From: Volvox africanus
Taxonomy: Eukaryota > Chlorophyta > Chlorophyceae > Chlamydomonadales > Volvocaceae
DNA length: 64,000 nucleotides
Reading direction: 5' to 3'
NCBI GenBank assembly: GCA_030268105.1
Contig: BSDZ01000008.1
Coordinates: forward strand, 2,170,001 to 2,234,000
This document shows, piece after piece, positions 12,219 to 24,800 of the stretch. A model generated the notes under the pieces. The model saw only the letters and a list, made by a program, of their open reading frames with translations. It was not told the DNA's origin and searched no databases. The position numbers and the translations under genes were made by a program. The stretch's first letter is position 1; each line of letters begins with the position of its first letter.

Positions 12219-14577
12219 CTACCTCACCGCCAAATTTCTCCCGGGCTCCAAAGTCTTGGGAACATTCCGGCCTTCATCCATGGTCCGGATGAGCGCCGTG
12301 GTCAGCTGCGTGCGAGGATTGTTGCTCGCAACCCTCCTGCCCTCGCTGCGCTTGAGATGTTCCAGTGTCAGGCTGGTGACCTCTGCCGCCTCCTGCATGG
12401 TGGCCAGCTCCCGACCCAGCGCGTCCGGGTTGTTGGCAATCGCAGCCCAACGGTTACGCCGGTTGGGATCCTGCGGGACGAAGCGCAGACAGGAGAGGTA
12501 AGGCGAAAAAACGCATGATCTGGAGGGAACAGTGCTTTTGGGTAAGTAGCGTGACCGCGTTAAGATGCTGCTTATGGCAAGTATATTAGTGATGCGCCGC
12601 TCAGGAATAGGTATGTGTGGTCTTCAGCGCGGTAGGACCGACAGCCCGTGTCCCCTTGCTGTGCCTCTGCTGTGCGCATGTTGCGCCTCTGCAGCTAATG
12701 AACTGGAGATAACACTGAAAGTCATGTGGGGATGCAAATGCAGCCAGCAAGCTGCGTTCCATCATGTAGAGATATAATGCTCGTTAACGATGTGGTCGTG
12801 TACATGCCCCCTAAGGCAGCCATCCAGGGCGACCCTCCACACTGCACAGCCTGTTTCGATTTACCCCGCACCTACATCCATAATATCGTGCAGTAGTCTA
12901 TTGCGCTTAAGCTTGCCAATCATGACGCCAAAATTGAGGGACGTCCCAGACGGCAGCAGGTACTCGCCCGACAGCAGGCTCTTGCCCGCCGCGAACTCCT
13001 CCGTCATAAACACCTCGAATTCTTCCCAGTCAATTACACCGTCCTTGTTGACGTCCATGAGGGAAATCATTTCATTGATGGTCGCGTCGTCGCACGGAAT
13101 TTGCGCCTCCTGCAGCCGCCGCATCCAAAACCCACCACGCCGGGACAGGTTTAGTTCAAGATGTCAAACGGGACGGTGGCGCTTGGACGCGGCTTCTACT
13201 CGTTAAAATCGGTAGAATGTGAACTCAGCAGTTTTATCTTCGCTGCCCCCATTCGACGGGCAGCTCAGGGACCCAGACAAGGACCCAGATCCGGATTAGT
13301 CATTTCGCCGCTGCCGTAATCTTCCAGTGACATCTGTGTGGATCTGAAAGCTGCTCAGAACATCCATGCATCCGTCCGTGCGCTATGAAGAAGGGTCTTA
13401 TACTTTTACGTGCAGGCAACAGGCCGAAAACATTGTGAGAGACAATAGGCCGCACAGGTTTGTGCAACCACATCACCCGGGTGCCCTTAGGCACGTCGCG
13501 GAGTCGGGTGCACTTTCGCTGTAGGGGTGTACTTCTTGAACTGCTTGAAACCAAAAACCCTTGGATGCAGTAAAACCCTTGGACCCAGCCACCATGCGTG
13601 TTTTAGTTAATGGCATTACGACTTTTTGGTCACATTGGTAACCGGCTTTACTGCCTCTGTATCCTTGGTTCGCATAAAAGCGATGGTTAACTGCATACAA
13701 AATTCAATCCTGCGCATGACGTATATACCTTAAGAGCCGCCAGCAGCTCATGATGCTCCAATGTCCGCGAATTATCTTCGTCCACCAGTTGGAACCATTC
13801 CTCGATAACCCGCGCCACTGCGGGGTGTAACTTCTCGGCTTTGACGACGTACCCGTGGGCGTGAAGCCACGACTTGACTTGTGCTGTCTGGACGCTGCGG
13901 GATACTCTGGCCTGACGCAAAATGTGAGGTAGCGAAAAGTGTAGCGGCTATTAGGCATATGACCTTGAGAGGTCAGCGTTCGGAAGAGGAGGTCGATAGT
14001 CGGTTGGGAACCGCGACACGTTCATTGCAAAAGCGAGTAATGGCTAATCACTCCAGACATTCATTTTTTTGGTCAGGTGGTGTTCTAGCTGATGCCTGCA
14101 CATTTCCCCTACCCAGCTGACCACCCCAGCTAGCTGGCTCTTGCGCTCTCTCGCAAGATTGCCAGACACATCAAACGAAAAATAATCACATAATATTTAC
14201 TATACCTGAACCTCAACTCCTATTAGGCAAACATGTATCGGTGACTTTTGGAGTACAGGAGGACATGTTGATAAACGGTTTCGTATCTTAACATTGGGCG
14301 CGTCAATTACGCTTTATGAGGTGCATACCTTTGTGCTACTGTCCAGATGAGCAAGGCGAGCAAATCGTAACCTCCGCATCCGTTTGTTAGGCTGCGCAGG
14401 TGGACTCGCCTGACCACTATAATGCATGGGCAGCTGCTGAACATGCATTTTATGTTGATGGTGTAATGGAAACTCCTCATGAAGCTTGGCCAAACGGCTG
14501 AAGTCCAGTATGGGGAGCTCCGACCTCTTATCCGACTCATAAGGTAGCAGTGTACCCGCATCCTCAAAATCATTCAT
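12219..14577 (-). CDS. EF-hand calcium-binding protein (N-terminal exons)
   Basis: Four minus-strand exons, all separated by phase-0 introns: 14577-14329, 13911-13729, 13109-12876 and 12470-12219. If it ends at the TAG after exon 4 the product is 305 aa. Exons 2 and 3 encode a paired EF-hand: loop 1 DEDNSRTLEHHE (Asp1, Asp3, Ser5, Glu12, with Arg at the usual Gly6) and loop 2 DVNKDGVIDWEE (canonical Gly6, Ile8, Glu12). The helix between them, AALKEAQIPCDDATINEMIS, is created by the exon 2/3 junction, which supports the splice. Exon 4 (DPNRRNRWAAIANNPDALG...) is helical and unrecognised. The start at 14577 (MNDFEDAG) is one of two in-frame ATGs; the other is at 14622. The exon 3 donor (GAT|GTAGGT) is weak. 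Likely a Ca2+ sensor, possibly with a giant C-terminal extension (see 8854-11793). Confidence 0.7.
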
Positions 14578-16121
14578 TTTTTTACTCTTAGTTACGAGAT
14601 GTAATAATGCTGAGGTTAACACTGAACAGGCAATTTCCTCCGTACTACTGACCGCTCTTCGGCAGGCCTACGGTTATTCCTACATTGGTCATATGTAAGT
14701 GCAAAGTTAGTCATTCCAATGCATATGAAAGTTGTATCAAAAGCTATGGGGTGGTCAAGTACAAAGGCGCAATGCTGCGAAGATCGTATACGCCGTACAT
14801 CATGGATGCCAAGAAGTTCGTTATGCAAGGCATAGTGCAATATTCGGACTAAGAACGGTTTTCCTTCTATAGGGAAATTCTATAGACCTCCATGTGACAG
14901 GACGCGTTGCAATCGACCTGCATGGGTGCTTGGATGCCACCAGAAGTCCGGAACCTTAGTGACAGGTACGCAGGTAAGATGGACGTTGGGATGGACAAAG
15001 CTAGCTTATCCTGCGCAATGAATCTTCCTGCAGGAACGTAGCCTAAGCAGAAGACGATTAGAAACGCCAGCCTCTCAGCGCTTGTAAACGACACAGACCT
15101 CAGAGGTCTATCCAATACTGAGATGGCATGGAAAGGGTGTACTACCCGGCTCCCTTACCCCGTCAATTATCTCGACTCGTCACCTATGATATAATGTTAC
15201 AAGCTTCATGAGCTCGAAGGACCCGTTCGAGCAATACCTATTTCATCCTGTCATTACCTGCTGCATCCTGTCGGCATGGCGTACCCAATGCAACGCGCGA
15301 TTTCTTTAGGGGACCTTTCACATCCGTTTTTTCCGGTCGTTTGTCCCATTCATTAAACACACTTGTGTTCCTTCTCGTCGAGCTCCATGAGTCCTTGACA
15401 TCAGAGTACACCAGGGGTAAACCGGCTGCAAACCTTGACAGTTTTGACAGGGAGCGTTTATGCGAGGGATAGCATGATGCAGTAGCCGTTCAATGCACAC
15501 TCATTGCTTTCCTTCACTAACCTACGCCAGCCATCGTCGGCCACGCCAGTGGCAGTAACGCCTGGCGACATGCTCACTGGCAAAACTCTGCGTTGCGGTA
15601 CATTGCCTCTGCCATTACACGCGTCGTGATTCTCGCCAAAGGCAAACCGTTTGACCACTTCTACCCATCGAGTAATTTATTATAAACAGGATAGGCGGTG
15701 AAACTGGGGTTACAGCCTCTCAAAGTGCCCCGCAGGTGTGATACCTCGTGCTGAGCGCCAGTATCTAGCAAGTCAATCTCCGAGAAAATGAAATGGGACT
15801 TAGTCGCTCCTGCCGCTGCTGCAATCATCAGCAAGTATGGCCCCTTCTCGTTCCCATAATGCCATAATATCGCGGTGTACATCACATAATCATATGGTGG
15901 TGGTTTCGGGGTTATCGTGGAGTGGACCTACAGAGCCCCCGGCAGCACCAACAGCCGGGACGCTCCTGTACACTTGCACGGCATCAGGCAGAGCCTCTAC
16001 TCCAGGACATTCCTTTCCTGAAACGCCTTCTTTCGGGTTTGGACTTGAGTGTAGTACTGTAGTACTGCCACCCCTTGTACTGCCACCCATCTTCAGCTTC
16101 GAACACTGCTCCCGTGGTACT
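14578..16121. other. Intergenic, no gene recognised
   Basis: Short frames without motifs. It contains the probable 3' UTR (about 410 nt) of the minus-strand coiled-coil gene and the upstream region of the EF-hand gene. Confidence 0.45.
15710..15714 (-). terminator. TGTAA poly(A) signal candidate
   Basis: TTACA on the plus strand reads TGTAA on the minus strand, about 410 bases after the stop of the coiled-coil gene. Confidence 0.35.
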
Positions 16122-17881
16122 CTAATGCAATCGTACACCCTCATTAGAGATGATGTCCCGGAGGTTAATATTAACAGCTTCGCTAGCCTGCGAGGCGGCG
16201 GCGGCGGTCAGGCGGTCCAATGCTAGCTGCTTCTTGCGCCGCATGAGTTCGAGTCGTTCCAACTGCAAGTTCAGCTGCGCCACCAGGTCACGTGCCGCCT
16301 GCTCGCGGCCCTCGGGGTCCGCAATCCAGCTGCTGTGCGGCTGTTGCAGAATGGCCAGCGTGTCCAAACGTTCCTAAGCAGTCAGGCACATAACCCGGTT
16401 GTTCGGTGGGAGGGAAGGCAGGGGTCATTGGAGAAAACGCAATGAAATGAGAATGTGAATAAAACGTAGTTTACAATTACTACCAGACAAATACTGAAAC
16501 GCAGGATGGATGTTTGGAGATAATTAGGAGATAAAGCTTCCGTGCAGATGCTCGCAAAGCAGTATACGCGAACACTAACCAGATGAGGGCAGCAGGCTCC
16601 AAGACTCGACATCCGATTCCAGGCACCATGGACAGCGTGCATCAGCCTGGTGTGTTAGCAGTGCATCAGCCATATACCCTCCCCAACGCCCTCGCACTGC
16701 AAACCAGCGCGGTGGATCCCCGAGCACACTCGCGCGCTCCCTGGCCTCGCCCTGCCTTCCAAGCATCGCTATCACGATCGGATCGTCCGCACCTTGGTAT
16801 GCGAGGCCACCTTGACTGTGATGCGCTGCAAATCTTTTTGAAGTGCTGCTGCCTTCTCTGCGACGGACTCTTCGTCGTCTGAGGAAGGCCTATCAAGGCT
16901 ATTGGCTGCCTGGCCCGACGCCTCTTTGCTCCTTCTGTGCAGGGCGACCACTCCAGCCGGTGCCGCGGCGCCACTGCTAGTAAGCGGCCCTACGGTTGCC
17001 GCACCGGGCTGCACCTCCACGCCGTTCTTGAAGACCCGCACGCCACGGCCATCACATTCTTTGCAAAAGTTCTAAAGGCTCAGGAGACAGGCAAGGGGCA
17101 CAACGGGAGGAAACCCAGATTGACAACTTGGCGAACAGACAGGCCTGCACACCGAGATGGGGCAAGGGCACGGTGGAGCGAAGGAACAGTTGTTGTGTGC
17201 CCTACGAAGTAATTCCCATGACAGATACTGGTACTCGAGTGTAATGTAGGTATACACCGTTGCCAGATGGCTTGAAGACTGGTCAACGGATTGTGTGTAT
17301 GGGTATTGTGTATCTGAGCTGAAAGCCCACACACACCACCGCTACACCGCATGCCCTAGTCGCCACTTCCTGGGACCCGGACAGCAGGAAGTAACTGAGG
17401 CATGCCTTGCAGGGGGAACCCAACTCAAGACCATGCCCTGGGTGGTGAACGACGTGGCTGTGCTCTGGGCTGGAAACGTCCTCATCGGCTCCACACCTCT
17501 AGTCGCCGGTGATTGTAGATTTCAACCAGAGTACCCGTTCCATGGCAATGAGAGCAGATCGATGCCTCTACGTTTGATGTTGCCCGGGATGATCTCGAAG
17601 AAGGTTCTGCCTGGCGCGCGGATTGCGCACCAGCACTGCAATTTACGCATGATGCATCGACCTACGTCCAAAAATAACGCCTTATCATCTGATCTGCATT
17701 CCATGTGGATATGCATGTGCAAAATGCGCTTCCACCGTGATGAGGCTAAGGCCGCGCATCCGCATGTGACGCTGACCTTATCAGTTGGATTAGGCTGCCC
17801 ATTGCTAAGGCCACCATATTTTTCTCGTAGTCGGTCTATAAGTTCTTGCTCCTCAGGTGTGAAAGATGGCTGCATGTTCAT
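16122..17881 (-). CDS. Coiled-coil protein with a CxxCxGRG motif, function unknown
   Basis: Three minus exons, 17881-17777, 17071-16793 and 16373-16122, join in phase 0 throughout to 636 nt, a complete 211-aa protein. Residues 1-35 (MNMQPSFTPEEQELIDRLRE...) are acidic and helical. The second exon opens with NFCKECDGRGVRVFKNG, a CxxCxGRG motif like half of a DnaJ-type zinc knuckle; only one such pair is present, so metal binding is uncertain. A Ser/Gly/Ala linker follows with an acidic cluster (SSDDEES), then a long heptad-like stretch across exons 2 and 3 (AEKAAALQKDLQRITVKVAS, then LVAQLNLQLERLELMRRKKQ), predicted coiled coil. The start is the only ATG compatible with the first exon. I do not recognise the family; a cytoskeletal or ciliary role is possible but not shown by the sequence. 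Confidence 0.7.
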
Positions 17882-19404
17882 TTACCAATGTGCGACCTCA
17901 CTGAGGCAGAGCAGTATTCGTTCGTTAAGTTAAAATTGTCATAGACAAGATGTATGTTTTTCTATAAAGGCTACGTTTTTAACTTAATGCTTTCTACCAT
18001 GTAAAGCCTGTTTCGCCCATTCCGGGATCGGCACTAGCTGCATCGTCCGAACGAGATTGGACGATTTAAGCAAATCAGATCAATTTCCATTATATCGGAT
18101 GCCACCGAGTGCGAGTCCTTGACGGAAATAAGGTAGAGAGCCCCGACAGCTACTGCCGCTGTCTGTCGCTTCCCCCGCCAAACGGATTTTTCCGTTCTTT
18201 ATTTACCTCTCTTAAGAATTTGTGTGAGACACTCACAGTTGTGGCCTTTTAAGACAGAAGAGAGACGGATAAAGAACGCAGTCTCATCACGGACTGCATG
18301 ACGGAGGTGTGCACGTTGCACGGATGACAGTGACCCTCACTGGCCAACACCTAGTGTAAATATGGATGTCGGCAAAGTCGGCATAGTCGTCCCCATGGCA
18401 AGTTAAGGAGCTTGGGTGTGCTCTTCGGCGTCAAACGGCACGATGAATAGTCGTAGTTTCACTGCCCGCCCCACATGACTCCACGAGGCTTGCGTCAGCA
18501 GCGTTGGCAGCAGTTGTACAAACGTATGCAGCAGCTGTAAGTGCGTGACGAACCCCCAATCACCCTTAGAAGCCGTTTACGATTTCTGTTTCTCGGGTGG
18601 CTGCTGGGGCTCATCAGGCACTGCATTCGCTTCACTTTCGGACAAGGAGCAGCAGTTTCGGAGCGCGCCACGGAACCCGAAGCAACCTATGTGTCGCACT
18701 ATTTTGTGTCGATAAAGCAACCTACCTGTTAAAACATGAAACATTGAGCACCTTTTTTATACCGCAATAACTTCGGGATTATTATACTTTCATGTTTCTG
18801 TCATTGTGCTTTCAACGACGTGCACCAAAATGCAAGATCACTGAGCCATATCTTGTTAATTGATTTGTGTAATAACATTTGAAATACAACATGGTGCGGC
18901 TGGGCCTGTTGTTACCGCCGGCTTCGGTTGAAGAAACTGTCGTGCAACTTTCCGAAATAGCTTGTTGAGCGCGGGCCCCTTACTCATGGGCGCACCTCAA
19001 TATCTCCTGCTATCAGTTTCCATTTAACCGGGCCTAGACCACGTCCCTATCCATTGGCATGCTAACTCATTAAAAGCCGCTCCGAAAGATACACATACAC
19101 ATCTGTTACCCATTTCCCTAGGCTGTGCATGTCCTTGCCCTTTGGCCATTTCACGGGGAAGTCAAACCATGCAAACCACACAACTTGCGCATACCACGCT
19201 GGTCACGCAAATTCAATGAAATTCCGTGTTTTTTGCATGTGGATCTTTCAGCATTCCCATGCTTTCATTCCCCACTTCCTTACCGTACCATGCCACCCGT
19301 GCCATCCCTATTCTTTGATGCGTCTTGTATCATGCCGCCCTTTTCATTGCTTGGGGTCCTGAGACCACAAGCTCTCAAGTTTCTTCCCGCTTCTTGTCGT
19401 GTAG
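17882..19404. other. Spacer with no recognised gene
   Basis: No supported coding exon. The first exon and promoter of the METTL16-like gene should lie here, because its first visible exon (19405) begins at a splice acceptor, but no convincing ATG exon with a phase-0 donor was found. Confidence 0.4.
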
Positions 19405-21834
19405 GAGGCCGAGTTGGAGTCGGCTATAGCCGAGTATCGCGCACAGCTGGCCTCCCTCGAGCCCCTCCTCGCGGTGGAGCCAGAGGACAAGGAGCTTAAG
19501 GAGGTGCGGGGCCACCGGGAATCTAGCATCTTGGGACCGTTGGCACGAGGAAATCGATCTGGTGGACGTGTATTGCCAGGATGTCTTAGTGCTGTACCGG
19601 ATACCCCAAAATATCTGTCTACTGCCGCTTTCGAGATCTGAGTGGGTCAAGATCTGAGGGGATCGAGATGCCATGAGGAAGGGGGGTCTGAGGTCAGATA
19701 TGCATTAAGATTTTCTACTTCAACATATTGCACGAAGACTTCTGCGATTGGAAGTGCGTTTCATCGGAAACTGAATTGCAATGGAGCTCTGCGCAATGCT
19801 CTGTAACGCGCGTGTCAAATATAAAGCACACCACAGCGCCTTTAAGTAAAGGCTTTCGCCCGTTTCGAGATGCCGAGATGCACCCTGATGAATGTACCCG
19901 TGATGACAGGTGTACGAACAATTACAGGAGGCAATGTCGTACGCACTAGCGGCTTTGGACGAACATCGGCAAGCGGCAGCTGCTCTGGCCGAGGAACAGC
20001 TCCCTGCCGCCGAAGGTGCGTTTCTACCTTTCCGGTACTCTCCATACTCTTGATGGCATGTCCAAATCCAGTGTCCAAATGCAGGATTGTCATCCCCACA
20101 AAGTACGGTAGTTGGGTTTTAGGGTTTTGGCTCCGCACAAACATATTGCATATACTTAAGTTGAAACGCCTTCGCCAATACATGCATGTTCGTAACCCAT
20201 GTGCATATGGTCCTAGGTGCCGTTTGCGACCCCGGGGGTGGCGACGGCGTTGGCGGTGTTGGCGGCGGCGCTGGGGCTGTTGGCGTTGACGGTAGTGGAG
20301 GCGGCGACGAGCCTGCAGCAAACGTCGATATCGACAGCGGCAAAACTGCCGCCGCATTTTGCTCGGAACTTGAAGCTCCCCCTCGGCCGCGCGGGGGTGC
20401 TCGCAACAACACACGAATGCACCCCTCAAACCTTTATTACCGCCAAGAACCCGATTTTGCCGCCCTCGCACGCGAGTACGATGTTTTACGGCCGTACGTT
20501 ACCATGGACGCAGGTAACGCGGCTTTATACGTGCCTTAGCCTCATGGAGACCTTCTCCCCCGTCCCTGCCAGGACTGCCATTGGTTTCTGAGTGCTGTAC
20601 ATTGATGCTCTACACCATGTCCTCCCTGTAATACTACAACATTTTTTGTACGACGTGCTAGCAAAATGTATGACAACAAACAAATTTTGCCGTCACTGGC
20701 ATCTCCACCTCAAAATACATGTCGCAGCGGGCCGTGGCCACCTGGACAGCACCAACTGGGAGGCGACTCGCGCGTTGACTGCCGTACTTCTTCAACACGA
20801 CTTTGGCCTGAAGTGGTATTTGCCGGATGGGCAGCTGGTGCCCCCGGTTCCTAATCGCGCCAACTACATCCATTGGATTAGCGACTTGCTTGACTTGTCT
20901 CAGCCAGCCCTGCCCAATGGTGGGTAGATGACCGGGTGGGAGGGAAAGGTGATGTGACCTGACGACATGATCGACGGACCGACCATTTGAGCTACAGAGA
21001 TTTAGACGTCTCGGTACGCCCCTTGCAATTCTGTGAGACGCCGCTGTGCCCCGCCGGGCGCGTCCATTACTGTCATGAACTGCCGGACTCCACCTACCGT
21101 ATGCAGGTAGTCCCGTGGGCCTCAAGGATGTGTTCGGGCCGAGGTTTCTTTAAGCAGCAATGCAGGCCGTTACGTTATGTTAACGCAATTAACGTAACTA
21201 ACATGTTTCTCGCCGGAAACACCAAACTAGTTGCGTGTTTTGGTGCTCCGAAACCTCAATTACTGCTTCACCCCGGGGTGGGTCTCACACTATGCTGTCC
21301 AGGCTGTATCCGAGGGTTGGACATTGGCTGCGGTGCAAACTTCATATATTGCCTGCTGGGTGCCGTACTGTACGGCTGGCACATGGTGGGCGTTGACGTG
21401 ACCCAGGTGTGAGGACGACGAACGTGAGCGCATGCATACATTTGGGGACAGCATCCCTGCTGCTCAAGTCGATGGCTTTTGTTTAAGGCCCCGCATTGAG
21501 GGCCAATCGCAACTGTCTACCTCAATCCCGCGTGTCAGGAGTTTCGGGGTGTTCGTGGCATCGGGCCCATGTGGTCATCGTTCTATTTCTGTGACCTCCT
21601 CTTCGTTAATGGGCCCTGGGCAGGTTCCGCGTTTCAAAACTTGTATCAAATTATACTTTTAGTTTTTCCTAAGCACATCCATTACTCGTTAAGAGGGCCT
21701 GTACACAGCACACCGTACGACGACCACTGCGTTACCGCTCATGAGCATTACGCGCCTCGGCTTGCTCGCTTACCACTGCAGGTCGCAGTGCGATGCAGTC
21801 AGCAACTCATTCAAGACAACCCTCAGGTGGTCCA

Positions 21835-21865
<31 letters not shown>

Positions 21866-24800
21866 GTCTGTCTGTGTTGTTGGTTGTAGTTGATTGTTGT
21901 TGGTTGTTGTTGCTGTGGTAGTGGTGATTGTGGTGGTGCGAAAGGTGAGGGTAATTAGCCAGGCAATCCACAGGATGACATCATGATAATGATAGGGGTT
22001 GCTGAGAGATGAGGCCAGACGCTTCAGGCTGCTGCAAACGGTTTGAGTGAGAGATGTCGCACCAAACAGATGTAGCGAGAGAGCGTACAGATCCATAATG
22101 AATCATCAAGGTACGGCCCGCAGGTCGCATCTCTCCTGGAAGTACGAGATCTATCGTATCTTCACCCAGAGCTCCGAGGGCCTGATGCCGCAGCGCTGGC
22201 GGCGGGGTGCACGGGATCTCGGTGGCGGCGCAAACGTGCGGCCCCGCCCCAAGGCCAGGGCCTCGATCCAGGCGATAGGAACGTTGATGCGGGGGAGCCT
22301 CATGACGGGGAAGTGATGGAGGCGGATGGAGGTGCAGACGCGGCAGGCGGCTCCGGCGCATTGACGGCGGTGGCGGACGCGGGGGCGGTTAGAGAGGCTG
22401 AGGTGACGGAAAGCGGCGTTATAGGTGGCAATGAGCAGGTGGGCTGATGCTGCGGGGTCGTTTGCTTAATAACGGACCCGGGCGCAGAGACGGAGGCTTT
22501 CCTGCACGATGTCGATATGGGGGCGTGCGAGGGAGGCGTTGGGTGGTGGTGCCTGGTGATGGGACAGAGGCAAGGGGTATAGGGTATAGGGGTATAACCC
22601 GCCCACCCATTATCCACGTTTAAGCTTTTATTGTGCAAGTATATTGTATAAGCTGAATATGTGAAGTGTATATGCCCGTACATTGCAGGGCATCCTGCTG
22701 CCCGCGTTCTTGGATGAGGATGAAATGTTCGCCTTCACAATTTGTAATCCACCCTTCTTCGAAAGCATACAGGTAGGTGCTTGGGAAGGCAGCTCGAAGG
22801 GCGGGAGGCTGTTTGAGCCGTTTGAGTCGTGAACGTGAGAGAAGTACTAAGCATGTTCATGTCGCAGTCCAAGCTGAAATTTTTTAATTTCGTCATGTAC
22901 TCGTAAAAGTACATGCCCATGTCCGCCACAATCCTTACCGACCTTGTCGCCGCGTGGCAACAGGAGGCGTCGCAGAATCCTAACACCGCCTTCGGAGGTA
23001 AGTTGAAATTGTGGATCCAGGTTCCGGAACCCGACTGGGAACTCCATTTCCTCGTACCTGCTCCTTGCCAGTTGGTTTGATCCAGGGAAGCTGGATCCCA
23101 AGGGCAAGTACCACATCTCTATATCTCGTATTATATTATATTATATTATATTATATTATATTATATTATATTATATTATATTATATTATATTATATTATA
23201 TTATATTATATTATATTATATTATATTATATTATATTATATTATATTATATTATATTATATTATATTATATTATATTATATTATATTATATTATATTATA
23301 TTATATTATATTATATTATATTATATTATATTATATTATATTATATTATATTATATTATATTATATTATATTATATTATATTATATTATATTATATTATA
23401 TTATATTATATTATATTATATTATATTATATTATATTATATTATATTATATTATATTATATTATATTATATTATATTATATTATATTATATTATATTATA
23501 TTATATTATATTATATTATATTATATTATATTATATTGTATTATATTATATTGTATTGTATTGTATTGTATTGTATTGTATTGTATTGTATTGTATTGTT
23601 GTTGTCATCCGCGCGTTATAAAACCAGTCTCCCAGAAACTATCACCTCGGACTGAATGAGCAGCCGCACCCATGAGCTGTCCGTACAGTTTATAACCCAT
23701 CAACACGCATTGTCGTACAGGTACGGCGGCGGAGATGGTTTGTCCTGGCGGCGAGTTAGCCTTCGTGTTGCAGATGATGGTAGAAAGTGAGACGCTGAAG
23801 GATCAAGTGCACTGGTGAGCATTCGAACTACCCTCTGGTCAGCGTTGGTAGTTTAGCACAGTGTACGGGGCTTACCGGTCCGAGCAGCGGGGGGGCCCGA
23901 GCGCGTACGTGTGTATGTGCTCGTTTGGTCATTGCATGTTGGTGGCCAACTAAAAGCCGGTGCGGGTTAACCACTTGCTGTAGGATTCCTACGAATATGA
24001 GTGCTAGAACGTTAGGTGTTGGGCATAGCATGTGCACACGTGCCAAGCAATCTAGTTAATCTCCCGCAAAGCCTGAAAGGTCTGGGAAGAGATCGAGGTA
24101 CGACATGATACATTCGTACTATCCGCAAACGGCCGTTGGAAAGCCCTGAAGCCCTTTCACGGGTGGCAGTGATTTTGAGCACAGCATCATCCCAGGCGCA
24201 TTTACATGTAATTGACTCCATATCAATGACCCTGTTGTGTCGGTCGCTGAAAATGCGTCTCCAAAACTCCGTTATTTGTTTCTTCATCTCGCTTTGTGTT
24301 GTAGTTTGTGACTATACACAAAATGAGACAACCGGTCTTTTTGAATCGCATGACTGTTATCATGTTGACGATGTTTCGTTTACATCTCGTAGTTCAGAGT
24401 CTCATTTTGAGTTTTTGGGGTTTTGAGTTATGATTTTTAGTTGTTCACAATCAATTATGTTAATGTGCGTTACACTGCTGTTCTGTTACCGAATAGTTGC
24501 AGCTGCCTCCATCATGCGACAGTTGCAGTTAGTTGAAACGTACGTGTAACGTTTCAATCGTGACACGTTGTGCAAGTTACGCGCTGTACCAATGTGGCGT
24601 TCCGTATCTGTGTCACCTCCATGATGACAATGACGATGACGATGACAATGACGGTGGCGTTGCTCCTCCATGAACAGGTTCACCACAATGGTGGGGAAGA
24701 AGACTACCTTCAAGGTATGAAGTACGGAATGCCGTTGTGTGCCTTGTGCTCTTGAGGAGCAGGGCGCCACAAATGCCTTGCGACGTGGCGACAGAGTGCG

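Noticed and set aside
23129..23600. CRISPR-like regular repetition
   Set aside because: A pure pentamer array has no spacers; no CRISPR array is present in the window.
23011..23655. A 214-codon plus-strand frame of Tyr/Ile/Leu repeats
   Set aside because: It is the translated TTATA array inside a METTL16 intron.
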